Shown: positions 1-9,594, counted from the first letter of the stretch. The stretch is DNA of 64,000 nucleotides from Ww85 sp963745765 (GCA_963745765.1 CAVUYQ010000016.1:217754-281753); one strand, 5' to 3'. Program-made: numbers and translations. The notes: generated from the letters alone by a model not told the origin.

Positions 1-270
1 GTATCTGGGCTAATCATCGTTATTTTGTTTTGGCCATAAAGGTGAGGGCTACGCGCCGTCAGCATAAAGCAGCGAAGCGGTAGAATAAGGACAAGTCACG
101 TGCATGCTTACTTTACATAATATACATTATGCGACATTGATTATTATGGTATTTTAGCCTTAACTTCTTCTGATTTCTGCTTTAAATTAGTCAATACAGA
201 TCTATTTTCAACCTTATTACAATTAGATACAACCAGAAATTAACGTAATCAACCGAATATGGAGCGATTA

Positions 271-1716
271 ATGTCCACTTCCGTTTACCAGGAACCTTTA
301 ATAAGCCGTTACACAAGCCCTGAAATGCAATACCTCTTTTCTGAAGATATGAAGTTTACGACCTGGAGAAAATGCTGGATCGCTTTGGCTGAAGCACAAC
401 ATGAACTTGGCCTTACTGAAATCATAACCGAGGAAATGCTTCGTCAGATGAGGAGCAATGTTGCCTCCATTGATTATGAAGTTGTCCGTAAAAAAGAAAA
501 AGAGATCAGGCATGATGTCATGGCTCATGTTTATGAGTTCGGCACAAAATGTCCTGCTGCCGAACCAATCATTCATCTTGGGGCTACATCACAATTTGTT
601 GTCTGCAACACCGACCTTATTATCCAGAAAAAAGGTCTTTTGTTCATAAGAAATGCACTGTTGAGCGTCATCACAAATCTTGCCGCATTCTGCGAACATT
701 ATAAATCTCTGCCGACGCTTGGCTACACCCACTACCAGCCGGCCCAGCCGACAACCGTTGGTAAACGCAATACTCTCTATATCCAGGACCTTATACTTGA
801 TCTGCACTACCTCGATTATTACCTCGACAACATGGCGGCACGGGGCGCCAAGGGTACGACGGGGACCCAGGCCACCTTCCTTGAACTTTTTAAGGGAGAT
901 CACCAGAAAGTACGGGATCTAGATGTTCTTGTAGCCCGGAAGCTCGGTTTCAAAAAGCCCATTCCCGTTACCGGCCAGACCTACAGCAGAAAACTAGATA
1001 TGAAACTTGTCGAAATTCTTGCCGGTATTGGTGCGACAGCACATAAATTTGCAATTGATCTCAGACTGCTATCAAACCTCAAGATGCAGGAAGAGCCGTT
1101 TGCTGCAAAACAGACAGGTTCCTCCGCCATGGCCTACAAGCGAAACCCGATGCGGTCCGAGCGCATGACCGGTCTGGCCAGAAAACTGATGGGGCTCGTG
1201 CCGAATTTTTCGGCTACCTATGCAAATCAATGGTTCGAACGTACCCTGGATGACTCGGCCATTCGCCGCATGGACATTCCTCAGGCATTTCTTTTAACTG
1301 ACGCAATATTAAAGTTATTTATCAATATTACTTCTGAAATGGTTGTTTATCCGCAACAAATATATCGAAAACTTCAGGAAGAACTCCCCTTTATGGTAAC
1401 TGAGAAAATATTAATGGAAGGTGTTGGAAAAGGAGAAAGCCGTCAGAACATGCACGAGATTATCAAGGAACATTCTATTGAAGCCGGTAAGGTCGTTAAG
1501 AATGAAGGACTTGATAACGATCTCCTGCAAAGGTTGGCTGCTGATGACAGAATTCCTTTTAACCTGGAAGAGCTTAACGCGCTGACTGGTTCAACCCTCC
1601 AGTATACCGGTCGTGCGGCCGAGCAAACAGAAGAGTTCCTGTCTGAAATTGTTTATCCGCTCCTCGAGGCAAATAAGGAATCCATGACCACCATCGAATC
1701 GACCCTTACGGTTTAA
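271..1716 (+). CDS. purB: Adenylosuccinate lyase, eukaryotic-like type
   Basis: Fumarase/aspartase-superfamily lyase that splits adenylosuccinate to AMP and SAICAR to AICAR, both releasing fumarate, in cytosolic purine synthesis. The family signature is seen as GSSAMAYKRNP at about residues 283-293, followed by MRSER; the usual Pro after SAM is Ala here. The C-terminal half (QWFERTLDDSA, ELPFMVTEKI, TGRAAEQ) reads like the ~484-residue human-type enzyme rather than the shorter Bacillus type. I chose the ATG at 271 because GGAG lies 6 nt upstream at 261-264; an in-frame ATG at 259 would put this GGAG inside the gene. The DUF4911 gene starts 5 nt after the stop, so the two are probably co-transcribed. 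Function is confident; the exact start is likely but not certain. Confidence 0.95.
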   Translation: MSTSVYQEPLISRYTSPEMQYLFSEDMKFTTWRKCWIALAEAQHELGLTEIITEEMLRQMRSNVASIDYEVVRKKEKEIRHDVMAHVYEFGTKCPAAEPIIHLGATSQFVVCNTDLIIQKKGLLFIRNALLSVITNLAAFCEHYKSLPTLGYTHYQPAQPTTVGKRNTLYIQDLILDLHYLDYYLDNMAARGAKGTTGTQATFLELFKGDHQKVRDLDVLVARKLGFKKPIPVTGQTYSRKLDMKLVEILAGIGATAHKFAIDLRLLSNLKMQEEPFAAKQTGSSAMAYKRNPMRSERMTGLARKLMGLVPNFSATYANQWFERTLDDSAIRRMDIPQAFLLTDAILKLFINITSEMVVYPQQIYRKLQEELPFMVTEKILMEGVGKGESRQNMHEIIKEHSIEAGKVVKNEGLDNDLLQRLAADDRIPFNLEELNALTGSTLQYTGRAAEQTEEFLSEIVYPLLEANKESMTTIESTLTV

Positions 1717-1721
1717 TATCA

Positions 1722-1964
1722 ATGGATAATAGCGCAAAAATCCTTGAAAATGTTTGTCTGGTTGATACCTATTATTCTATTGCCAGTGACAGGTTCCATT
1801 ATCTGAAATTCATCATCGAAGGGTATGACAACCTGGCTGTTATTTCCTCGGTAAAGGAACACCCGCACATTATCAGATTAAAATGTGCGGCTGAATCTCT
1901 TGAAGAACTTATCATGTTACTCTCTGACCTTGCCTCTCAGGTAAAGCGGCCAGTCCTGCAATAA
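1722..1964 (+). CDS. DUF4911 domain protein
   Basis: An 80-residue protein recognised as DUF4911, a small family of unknown function that I associate with Desulfobacterota genomes, often beside miaB as here. The whole protein is one domain: a VDTYYSIASDRFHYLKFIIEGYDN start, then mixed strand/helix and an ending rich in Leu and Ser. There is no signal peptide, membrane segment or cysteine pair. It lies 5 nt after purB and 32 nt before miaB, so it should be in the same transcript. Length and composition suggest a small cytosolic alpha/beta domain, possibly an accessory or regulatory protein, but no function can be assigned. Confidence 0.8.
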   Translation: MDNSAKILENVCLVDTYYSIASDRFHYLKFIIEGYDNLAVISSVKEHPHIIRLKCAAESLEELIMLLSDLASQVKRPVLQ

Positions 1965-1996
1965 TTATCCTGTTATTGACATAAGAACCTATTATA

Positions 1997-3352
1997 ATGG
2001 AAGAAAAAACGTTTTTTATTAAAACATTCGGTTGTCAGATGAACATTCGTGACAGCGAGATAATGGCACAAAAACTCGGTGATCACGGTTACATTGAAAG
2101 CTCCAGCATTGAAGATGCTGCTGTTGTCATCCTTAATACCTGCTCGGTGCGTGCCAAAGCCGAACAGAAGGTATTCAGTCTGCTCGGTTCATTGCGGAAG
2201 GCCAAGAAGAGAAATCCCGGGATGAGAATCTGTGTCGCCGGCTGTGTAGCTCAGCAGGAAGGCCGTAATATCCTCGAGCGCATGCCGCATGTTGATCTTG
2301 TTATCGGTACACAGGCCATTTATGATCTGCCGAATCTGCTTGAAAATTACAGGGGAAAAACAGCGATAAATCTTTCAGACTCTTACGAAATACCGCGTTA
2401 TATTCCACGGCTTGCTATTGGAGAAGGTGAACGTGTGATTCACGATAATGATACGGCGGTTTTCAGCAGGTTTGTCACTATTATGCAGGGGTGCAATAAT
2501 TTTTGCACCTATTGCGTAGTTCCTCATACGAGAGGAAGAGAGGTCTCCAGAAGTGTTATAGATATCCTCGATGAAGTAAAAGCTCTGGTTGACTCGGGAG
2601 TACGAGAAATCATCCTGCTCGGCCAGAACGTTAATTCCTACGGCAAATCCAATCAGGTTGCCTCCGCTGGACTCCCCTACTCTTTTGCTCAGCTGCTCCA
2701 TGAGGTTTCAGTAATCGACGGACTCAAACGACTGCGTTTTACCACGTCAAACCCGAAAGATCTCTCCGACGAATTGATTGCATGTTTTGCTGCCCTTGAA
2801 AATCTCTGTCCGCAATTTCACCTTCCTGTGCAGTCCGGATCGGATAGTATTCTCAAAAAGATGAACAGAAAATACACGATCAAAACCTATCTCGACAAGG
2901 TTGAACGACTTATCGCGGTTCGTCCTGAAATTGCGCTCACCACTGACATGATCATAGGCTTTCCGGGTGAAACCGAGCAGGATTTTCTGGACACCATGAG
3001 CCTGCTTAACAGGGTCCGTTTTCATGGTTCTTTTTCCTTCAAATATTCCGACAGACCAGGCACAAAGGCCGCCGATCTGGGTGGAAAAATTGATGAGCAG
3101 GTTAAAAGTGAGCGGCTGCAGATGTTTCAGAAGCGGCAGGACGAGATAAGTCTTGAGAGGAATACGGAATATATCGGGAAAACCTTATCAGTCCTGCTCG
3201 AAAGCGTTCAACCGGAAGGGGCCCGGGGGCGAACCGCTACCAACCATATCGTCCATGTCGATTTAAAAGATAAAGCCCAACCAGGTCATTTCATCGATGC
3301 GGACATCTATCACGCCGGGCAGCATTCCCTCAAGGGCACGCAGGTTTTATGA
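1997..3352 (+). CDS. miaB: tRNA-2-methylthio-N6-dimethylallyladenosine synthase
   Basis: Radical-SAM methylthiotransferase that adds a methylthio group to i6A37 of tRNAs reading UNN codons. Three domains are visible: an N-terminal UPF0004 domain with the cluster-binding cysteines C13 (FGCQMN), C49 (NTCSVR) and C83 (AGCVAQ); a radical-SAM core with the CxxxCxxC motif at C166, C170 and C173 (GCNNFCTYC); and a C-terminal TRAM RNA-binding domain from about residue 385. VVPHTRGRE directly after the radical-SAM cysteines and IIGFPGE near the end of the core are typical of MiaB rather than of RimO or MtaB. Length (451 residues) is normal. No strong ribosome-binding site is seen before the ATG. Confidence 0.95.
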   Translation: MEEKTFFIKTFGCQMNIRDSEIMAQKLGDHGYIESSSIEDAAVVILNTCSVRAKAEQKVFSLLGSLRKAKKRNPGMRICVAGCVAQQEGRNILERMPHVDLVIGTQAIYDLPNLLENYRGKTAINLSDSYEIPRYIPRLAIGEGERVIHDNDTAVFSRFVTIMQGCNNFCTYCVVPHTRGREVSRSVIDILDEVKALVDSGVREIILLGQNVNSYGKSNQVASAGLPYSFAQLLHEVSVIDGLKRLRFTTSNPKDLSDELIACFAALENLCPQFHLPVQSGSDSILKKMNRKYTIKTYLDKVERLIAVRPEIALTTDMIIGFPGETEQDFLDTMSLLNRVRFHGSFSFKYSDRPGTKAADLGGKIDEQVKSERLQMFQKRQDEISLERNTEYIGKTLSVLLESVQPEGARGRTATNHIVHVDLKDKAQPGHFIDADIYHAGQHSLKGTQVL

Positions 3353-3457
3353 TATGAGAACTGATCCCTCGATTCCCATCATACCATACCCGTCAGAACA
3401 ATAGAGCCAGCGAACCATCGCCAACTTTAGGTTTTACCCCGATATAAGCCTTTGGAA

Positions 3458-4672
3458 TTATACGATAGCATTATCCCGCAGTTTTTCTATCTCTGCAGGA
3501 CTATAACCTAATTCCCGCAGGATCTCATCGGTATGTTCTCCCAGGTCAGGGGCCTTCATCCTGTTTTCTGCCATGGTCTTTGACAGCTTGATGGGATTAT
3601 TCAACATCCTGATTTTACCGTAGGTGGGATGATCCCAATCGCCGAAGAAATCGTTGGCAATCGCCTGCTCGTCTGTGGTTACCTCAAGCGGTGTTTTTAC
3701 CGGTGACCAGATCAGTTTGTTAATGCTCAACAATTCCTGCCACTCAAGATAGGTCTTTGTCAGAAATATGTCCTCGATGATCTTCACCAGCTCACCGGCA
3801 TGCTCCGCCCGAACTTCCTGCGTGCAGAATTGAGGATCTTCGGCGAGTTCTGTCTTCCCTATGGCCGCGCAAAACCCGGGCCAATAGTGCTGGGAGTTCG
3901 TCATCCCGAGCATGATCCAGCGACCATCACTCGTCGGATAGATGTTGCGAATAGGATTTGCCATAATGCGGCGTGTCGGTCGTATAGAATCTTCCCCGGT
4001 TATCAGGCAACCGGACAAATCGGTACCGAGAGCAAAAGCCGCCGTATTGAAAAGGGAGACCTCAACCTCCTGTCCCTCACCGCTACGTTCGCGGATGAAA
4101 AGTGCCGCCATTACGCCTGCAAGTAGGCTCTGGGAGGTAAGGCTGTCTCCGTAGGCAGGCCGGGAAATGTTCGGTGCCGCTTCCGGCTCATGCATCAGGT
4201 CCATGACACCGCTTCGGGCCCAGAAGGCAACTGAATCATATCCCCCGACATTTTTTTCGGGTCCCTTCCTGCCGTACCCGGTCAGGTTTGCATAAATAAT
4301 ATCTTTTTTACGGGCAGACAGTGCTTCATAGGTAAGGTTGAATTTCTCCATTTCGTAAGGCCTGAGATTGTTCAGGAAGACATCTGCGGTTTCAACAAGC
4401 GCATGGATGATCTCCTGTCCCTCCGGGGAACCAAGATTGATTGTCAGGCTCCTCTTGTTGCGATCTACATGCTCCCAGATATAATTGACATCATGGGGTT
4501 TTGCCCAACCGGCCATGCCGGCTGCCAGCAGATGCCGCTGCAGGTCACCTCTCTTCGGCGGTTCGACATGGATAACATCGGCTCCCCAACTGCCCATCAG
4601 CATACCGGCAAGCGGCATCGCAAATGCACCGCCGACCTCGACTACCCTGATCCCTTCAAGCCCTTTTGTCAT
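3458..4672 (-). CDS. Class III CoA-transferase (CaiB/BaiF family)
   Basis: Family III acyl-CoA transferase, 404 residues. These dimeric cytosolic enzymes move CoA between carboxylic acids through an aspartyl-CoA intermediate. Typical features: GIRVVEVG at the N-terminus, GADVIHVEPP at about 30-39, NKRSLTINLG at about 72-81 and the catalytic Asp in PAYGDS (about D176). AGGTG lies before the ATG. It is the last gene of the minus-strand cluster with MmgE/PrpD and the succinate dehydrogenase-like subunits, 37 nt downstream of the former. The context suggests activation of a di- or tricarboxylic acid, perhaps with succinyl-CoA as donor and the dehydrogenase reclaiming succinate, as in anaerobic benzylsuccinate oxidation. 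The substrate is unknown; that reading is inference. Confidence 0.88.
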   Translation of the reverse strand: MTKGLEGIRVVEVGGAFAMPLAGMLMGSWGADVIHVEPPKRGDLQRHLLAAGMAGWAKPHDVNYIWEHVDRNKRSLTINLGSPEGQEIIHALVETADVFLNNLRPYEMEKFNLTYEALSARKKDIIYANLTGYGRKGPEKNVGGYDSVAFWARSGVMDLMHEPEAAPNISRPAYGDSLTSQSLLAGVMAALFIRERSGEGQEVEVSLFNTAAFALGTDLSGCLITGEDSIRPTRRIMANPIRNIYPTSDGRWIMLGMTNSQHYWPGFCAAIGKTELAEDPQFCTQEVRAEHAGELVKIIEDIFLTKTYLEWQELLSINKLIWSPVKTPLEVTTDEQAIANDFFGDWDHPTYGKIRMLNNPIKLSKTMAENRMKAPDLGEHTDEILRELGYSPAEIEKLRDNAIV

Positions 4673-4709
4673 CGATTTTCACCTGTCTGAAATTATGCTA
4701 ACCTAAAGT

Positions 4710-6098
4710 CTAGAATACTGATCCATTAGTTTTGATACTGTCCATGAGGGGTCGGATATCGGAAAGATTCTCAAGATCACGCGTCGATCGCACTAATTGA
4801 TGACAATTGTCACGAGAAAGGACAGCGCCGGCAAGAGTATCAAATTTAAAAATAATTTCGTCCCAGCTAAGCGGATTCTCAGGATCCCCCTTCGGATGCT
4901 CAAGACCGGCCGTGATTTTTCTGCCATCGCGTGTGTTGATTGTGACCTTTGCCGGCCATTTTTTCGGGAAATCCTTCTCGATTTCCGGGTCTTCAACACA
5001 TGAGACCCGAAGCATCAATCGTTTTATCTCTTCAGAAGAAATATTTTCCAGGCAATACTGATCAAGAAAGGCGTTCTTCTTTGCTACTGCGATCGCTGCA
5101 CCAAAAGGCATACTGAACTGGGCATCGACAATCGATGCCGGATGACATTTGAAATCCGGCGGATCAGCGACAAGTGCAAATCCCGCCTTGAGAATGCTTA
5201 CCTTTATATGTTCGATGTCCTCAGGAACGAGCCCGTTATCTTCAACAATCTGCAAAATGCAGTCAATCGCCCCCTGCTTGTAGCGACAGCAGGCGTGCGG
5301 CTTTATACTTGTATTCATAACTTCAAACGGGGCACCCCAGCCGGCAAGAACCTTATCAGGATCTGATTTGCCGGAGTAGGCATGCAAAAATCCTAACTTT
5401 CCTTCAATAATTGTTTTCGGCCCGGTAAATCCCTCCCTGGCTAGCAATGCGGCGACCAGACCGCTATGGGCTGACCAGCCGGCATGAAATCTCTTGGTAA
5501 AGGCACCATCACTGAGAAACTCAAGGGAACCGGCCGCCTGGCTTCCGGCTATGCCCAGGGCATGTATTGTCTGTTTGCAATCCAGTTTGAGGATTTTTGC
5601 CGCTGCCGCCGCCGCACCAAGCGTGCCGCAGGTTCCGGTTGGGTGAAAGCCCTGGGCGTAGTGCGCAGCCGGGTCAAGGGCAATGCCAAGCTTCACCGTG
5701 ACTTCATAGCCGTTAACGATTCCTTCCATCAGTTCAGGGCCAGAACAGCCGATCATATAACCGGCTGAGAGTGCAGCTGACATGACAGATACCGCGGGAT
5801 GAAGGGAGGCGGCATTTACCACATCATCAAGTTCGAGCGAGTGAGCGGCAGTACCAAGTCCAAGCGCTGCATACGGGCCGTCAACCCTCAGTCCGGTGGC
5901 AATTACCGGGACGCCGGCCTTATCCTGTCTCGTGGAAAGAAACCGATACACCGGAAGGGATGATTCACTGAGCGTTCCCCGTACCGCCACGCCGAGATAA
6001 TCGAGCAGGAGATATTTGATCCGATCGCAGATACTGCTCTCAAGATCAGCATAGGATAAGTCCTGGCATCTCTGTGCCATTTCTATTGTCAGACCCAT
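4710..6098 (-). CDS. MmgE/PrpD family protein
   Basis: A 462-residue MmgE/PrpD protein. The family includes 2-methylcitrate dehydratase (PrpD), cis-aconitate decarboxylase and iminodisuccinate epimerase, so the fold is clear but the reaction is not. Family marks: an N-terminal helical domain with DYLGVAVRGT, LELDDVVNAASLHPAVSVMSAAL at about 88-110 (the conserved D-D-x-H-P region), GFHPTGTCGTLGAAAAAAK, and KPHACCRYKQGAIDC in the second half. A GAGG ribosome-binding site lies 8 nt before the ATG. It sits between the iron-sulfur subunit and the CoA-transferase genes. No citrate synthase or PrpB is present, which argues against a plain methylcitrate cycle. Likely substrates are hydroxylated tricarboxylates or dicarboxylates. 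Confidence 0.85.
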   Translation of the reverse strand: MGLTIEMAQRCQDLSYADLESSICDRIKYLLLDYLGVAVRGTLSESSLPVYRFLSTRQDKAGVPVIATGLRVDGPYAALGLGTAAHSLELDDVVNAASLHPAVSVMSAALSAGYMIGCSGPELMEGIVNGYEVTVKLGIALDPAAHYAQGFHPTGTCGTLGAAAAAAKILKLDCKQTIHALGIAGSQAAGSLEFLSDGAFTKRFHAGWSAHSGLVAALLAREGFTGPKTIIEGKLGFLHAYSGKSDPDKVLAGWGAPFEVMNTSIKPHACCRYKQGAIDCILQIVEDNGLVPEDIEHIKVSILKAGFALVADPPDFKCHPASIVDAQFSMPFGAAIAVAKKNAFLDQYCLENISSEEIKRLMLRVSCVEDPEIEKDFPKKWPAKVTINTRDGRKITAGLEHPKGDPENPLSWDEIIFKFDTLAGAVLSRDNCHQLVRSTRDLENLSDIRPLMDSIKTNGSVF

Positions 6099-6146
6099 AA
6101 TAAAAACCTCATTTTTGAGATGGTGATATTCCTTTTATACCGATCA

Positions 6147-6869
6147 TCAGGCGGGTTTGATGTCACCATTTTTAGCAAGAGCGATAAAATGCGCCACATC
6201 GATTTCTTTTGGACAAACAAATGAGCAGGCCTGGGATGAATGACAGCGATAGACACCCTCTTCACTATACAAGGTATCGAAACGGGCCTGCTTTTCCTGT
6301 TCTCTTGAATCCATAACCCGCACAATAGCAGCCAGCATGGCGTTTGGTCCGAGAAAATTATCGTGACTGCTGATGCAGGCAGAGGCACAGCAGAAACAAT
6401 TAATACAGCGGGTGGCGTCAACATATCGCTCAAGGTCCTCAGGGCTGACCTGATGCTCTTCCCCTTGCTCTCCAAGCGGTTTCGGTTCTATGATATAGGG
6501 CTTGGCCTTATGCACCCTGGCGTAAGCAGCGTCTGAATCTATGACCAGATCCCTGATCACCGGAGCGACATCAAGGGGCTCAACGGTAAAGGTGGTCGTG
6601 TCAAAGTACTGCACCGCATTTTCCACCAGGAGTTCGCAGGAAAGGAGCGGTTTGCCATTGATTTTCATGGAACAGCTGCCGCATTGGCCATGCTCGCAGG
6701 ATGATCCCCAGGTGAGCGTGGCATCCTGCTCATCATTGATTTTACGCAGCACATCAACAAAACGCATGATCCTTCCGGCCTTGACATGGTAGGTTTCAAC
6801 CCAGCTTTTATCCGTATCCGGATCATATCGATGTACGTTCAGATTTATATCATAAAACGATTCCATCAT
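6147..6869 (-). CDS. Succinate dehydrogenase/fumarate reductase iron-sulfur subunit
   Basis: Subunit B of a complex II-type enzyme, passing electrons between the flavoprotein and the membrane quinone. The N-terminal ferredoxin domain has the [2Fe-2S] motif CEHGQCGSC followed by a fourth Cys in PLLSC. The C-terminal domain has a CINCFCCASAC motif for the [4Fe-4S] cluster, a CHSSQAC motif for the [3Fe-4S] cluster, and a final CP (FVCPKEID). About 240 residues, normal for SdhB/FrdB. ATGs at 6869 and 6866 both follow an AGGTG motif; a GTG at 6875 is also possible. It follows the flavoprotein gene after 77 nt and precedes MmgE/PrpD by 48 nt. Sequence alone does not tell whether it runs as dehydrogenase or reductase, nor whether succinate is the real substrate. 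Confidence 0.9.
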   Translation of the reverse strand: MMESFYDINLNVHRYDPDTDKSWVETYHVKAGRIMRFVDVLRKINDEQDATLTWGSSCEHGQCGSCSMKINGKPLLSCELLVENAVQYFDTTTFTVEPLDVAPVIRDLVIDSDAAYARVHKAKPYIIEPKPLGEQGEEHQVSPEDLERYVDATRCINCFCCASACISSHDNFLGPNAMLAAIVRVMDSREQEKQARFDTLYSEEGVYRCHSSQACSFVCPKEIDVAHFIALAKNGDIKPA

Positions 6870-6946
6870 TTTCACCTATTTCGTATGTGCCCAACGACAT
6901 CGCAATCGCAAGAGCATTGAATTATCAGTATTTTCTCTCGATGATG

Positions 6947-8722
6947 TCAAATTTTTCGTGATGCGTCTCCGCCCGCCTTGAAAATACTCATGTCCACTTC
7001 CCGTCGTCCTGATTCCGTTACACCGAACTCAGCCATGGATATCAGGGTATGGTGATTGTACTCATCTTTTCGATCAGGATAATCATCACGGAAATGGGCT
7101 CCCCGGGACTCCTTTCTTTCAAGGGCAGCCTGACAGATAACCATGCTGACCGCCAGCAGATTATCCAGTTCCCATCGCTGCACCAGCTCCTGGTTCATGG
7201 CAAGGCTTCGTCCCGCAAGTGCGGTGCTCTCCGCCCGGCTTTTCAGCTCGGAGAGGATTTGAATAGCCTCTTCAATGCCTGTCTGCGTCCGAAAAACACT
7301 GACCTTTTCTGTCATCACGCGCCGCAGGGTGCTGCGGATAATGCCCAGGCTGTCTTTTTTGTCCGCCTGCAGGTATCCTGAAAAACGTTCAATAAATGTT
7401 TTACCGTCAATATCCGGATTATGGCTCGGTACTTTTTCGATTGCAGCAACCACGCGATCGGCGACAAGCTTGCCCATGGTAATCAGCTCCAGAATCGAGT
7501 TTGTCCCCAGTCGATTGAAACCGTGAAAGCTCGCTGCAGCACATTCACCGACGGCGTATAACCCTTCAATGGTTTTCTGCTGAGCATCTTCGACCTCGCC
7601 GTATTCATTAGTCGGAATTCCACCCATATGATAATGATTTGAAGGACGAACAGGACAAAGATCGATCTTTGGATCAAGATTCACGTATCTCTTGAAAAAA
7701 CTTGAGACTTCGGGGATCTGTTTTTCATGAACCTCGGCAGGAAGATGGCGGAGATCAATCCAGACATGGAGGATATTATGATCCGGATTCATCACCCCCC
7801 TCCCCTCCCTGATTTCCGATTCAATGGCACGCGCAACTAGATCCCTCGGGGCCAGTTCCTTCATCTTCGGGGCATAGTTGACCATGAATGGTTCAAGGGC
7901 TGCGTTCCTGAGAATACCGCCAACCGAACGAAGCGTCTCGCTGGCAAGAATTCCGGGCCCGACAATGCCGGTAGGGTGAAACTGAACGGCTTCAGGATCC
8001 ATGACCGGCAGGCCGCTCTGCATCACCAGGGCGAGTCCGTCACCGGTATTCTGGCGGCAATTGGTTGTTACCTGGAAAACCTGTCCGCTTCCTCCACAGG
8101 CAAAAATGGTGGCCTTGGCCAGTATCTTTACAAATGTTCCTTCTTTCTGTCTGAAGACGATGCAGCCCGAACATTGCGCATCCTTGATCAGTAACTCTAC
8201 GGCGATACATTGATTGATGAAGGTGATTCCTCGTTTCAGTGTCTCGCCCCAGCCGGTATCCATTATCCCTTTACCGGTTCTATCAGCCTCAAAGACGGCA
8301 CGATAGACGGAAGTTTCTCCAAAATTCCTGGTATGCCCGCCAAACGTCCGTTTACTCAGCCGCCCCTGCGGATCACGCGAGAAATGCATACCCCGATTCT
8401 CGAGCCAGAGAATCTGCTCCCAGGCAGATTCACATATTTTTTTAACAACATTCTGGTCAGCGGTGCAGTCCGACCCTTTCCAGGTATCGAACATGTGAAA
8501 CAGCGTCGAGTCCAGCGGATCCTTAGGATCCACTGCCGCCAGTCCGCCTTGAGCTGTTGAGGTATGCGACTTCTGTGGATGAGAGACTTTGGTCAGCGCA
8601 ACCACATTGGCATTTGGCTTTTGTTCAAGGATTTCGGCCGCACAGCGAAGAGCAGCGCCTCCGGCGCCAATAATCAGGACATCGCAACGCATTGTTGCGT
8701 CAATTTTCAGGTAACTGCGCAT
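6947..8722 (-). CDS. Succinate dehydrogenase/fumarate reductase flavoprotein subunit
   Basis: FAD-binding catalytic subunit, about 591 residues. The Rossmann motif is DVLIIGAGGAALRCA. KSHTSTAQGGLAA contains the His that carries covalent FAD in SdhA/FrdA. Further active-site motifs are FGGHTRNFGE, HPTGIVGPG, the catalytic Arg region LAPRDLVARAI, HYHMGGIPTNEYG and FNRLGTNS. The ATG at 8722 is preceded by AAGGGG 5 nt away; a GTG at 8728 is the alternative. The stop of the cytochrome gene lies 9 nt upstream. All main substrate-binding residues of complex II flavoproteins seem present, so succinate/fumarate chemistry is most likely, but a substituted succinate cannot be excluded given the PrpD and CoA-transferase neighbours. 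Confidence 0.92.
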   Translation of the reverse strand: MRSYLKIDATMRCDVLIIGAGGAALRCAAEILEQKPNANVVALTKVSHPQKSHTSTAQGGLAAVDPKDPLDSTLFHMFDTWKGSDCTADQNVVKKICESAWEQILWLENRGMHFSRDPQGRLSKRTFGGHTRNFGETSVYRAVFEADRTGKGIMDTGWGETLKRGITFINQCIAVELLIKDAQCSGCIVFRQKEGTFVKILAKATIFACGGSGQVFQVTTNCRQNTGDGLALVMQSGLPVMDPEAVQFHPTGIVGPGILASETLRSVGGILRNAALEPFMVNYAPKMKELAPRDLVARAIESEIREGRGVMNPDHNILHVWIDLRHLPAEVHEKQIPEVSSFFKRYVNLDPKIDLCPVRPSNHYHMGGIPTNEYGEVEDAQQKTIEGLYAVGECAAASFHGFNRLGTNSILELITMGKLVADRVVAAIEKVPSHNPDIDGKTFIERFSGYLQADKKDSLGIIRSTLRRVMTEKVSVFRTQTGIEEAIQILSELKSRAESTALAGRSLAMNQELVQRWELDNLLAVSMVICQAALERKESRGAHFRDDYPDRKDEYNHHTLISMAEFGVTESGRREVDMSIFKAGGDASRKI

Positions 8723-8731
8723 ATTCACCCC

Positions 8732-9535
8732 TTATCCAACTGAAAAGATCACGTTCACGCCAAGCCAGGCAAAAACAGCCATCAGGATGGTGATGCTGAA
8801 CGTGGAGATAACCTGCAGGCGCCGCGAGGAAAGATAATCACGGCATATTCCAAGGAGGCCGTATGCGCCGTGATAGAGGACGGAACATACCAGCATAAAA
8901 TCAACCAGTTTGATGAAAGAGCTGCTCATTCTGGCAATAATTACCTGCGCATCACGACCGGTTATCGGATCAAGATGCATATACAGCATATGGGCAGGAA
9001 TCATGACGAAGAGAAATGCCCCGCTGATCCTTTGCAGTTTCCAGGCAACAGATGCATGGGACTGCTTTATTTTTTTAACGGTTACAAATGTTATGAAAAG
9101 ACTGACCACAATCATGTAAACCCAGAATAAGATCGCCGAAACACTCTGGTTTCCGATGGCCATAAAAAAACCGAGCAGAACAATATAAGAAACGGAAAGG
9201 ATGTAAACCCAGCCAAGGACAAGCTGATCCCGACGATTGCCAAACAGTTCATAGAGCAGCAGCCTGCCGCCGTTCAGACTATGGTAGATGACGGGAACGG
9301 CAAGCAGCCATTCGAAAAAAGCAGGAAACAGTGAGGCAAACATCTTCATTTTGTTTTCAAAGAGCACGGGATCCTGCAGGGCGGAGAGGGTGATAATATG
9401 AAAACAGACGTAGACAACCAGAAGAACGCCGCTGATGCGCTGCCCCCAGGAGATAATGTACGGCCAGCCATGTGTCCTGGAGAGGTGCTGAATATACTGG
9501 ATACCGGTGATTTTCCTGATGGAATTGACTGACAT
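8732..9535 (-). CDS. Complex II cytochrome b subunit, fused SdhC/SdhD-like
   Basis: Membrane anchor and quinone site of the complex, about 267 residues with six or seven hydrophobic segments. Two internal repeats of the SdhC/SdhD pattern can be read: first WGQRISGVLL...H and YHSLNGGRLLLYE; then WKLQRISGAFL...H and YHGAYGLLGICRDY. Each repeat has an R-I-S-G helix and a His-containing H-x-x-x-G helix, as expected of heme b ligands. So this is one chain doing the work of two subunits, comparable to but longer than the five-helix Bacillus/Wolinella type. ATG at 9535 has AGGGAG 7 nt upstream; in-frame upstream codons to 9598 are less likely coding. It lies just downstream of the GntR gene (59 nt). 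Confidence 0.85.
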   Translation of the reverse strand: MSVNSIRKITGIQYIQHLSRTHGWPYIISWGQRISGVLLVVYVCFHIITLSALQDPVLFENKMKMFASLFPAFFEWLLAVPVIYHSLNGGRLLLYELFGNRRDQLVLGWVYILSVSYIVLLGFFMAIGNQSVSAILFWVYMIVVSLFITFVTVKKIKQSHASVAWKLQRISGAFLFVMIPAHMLYMHLDPITGRDAQVIIARMSSSFIKLVDFMLVCSVLYHGAYGLLGICRDYLSSRRLQVISTFSITILMAVFAWLGVNVIFSVG

Positions 9536-9594
9536 CGAAATTCTCCCTGATCGTAACCGGCTTGTACCGGTAGATGATGATATCGACATGGGTG

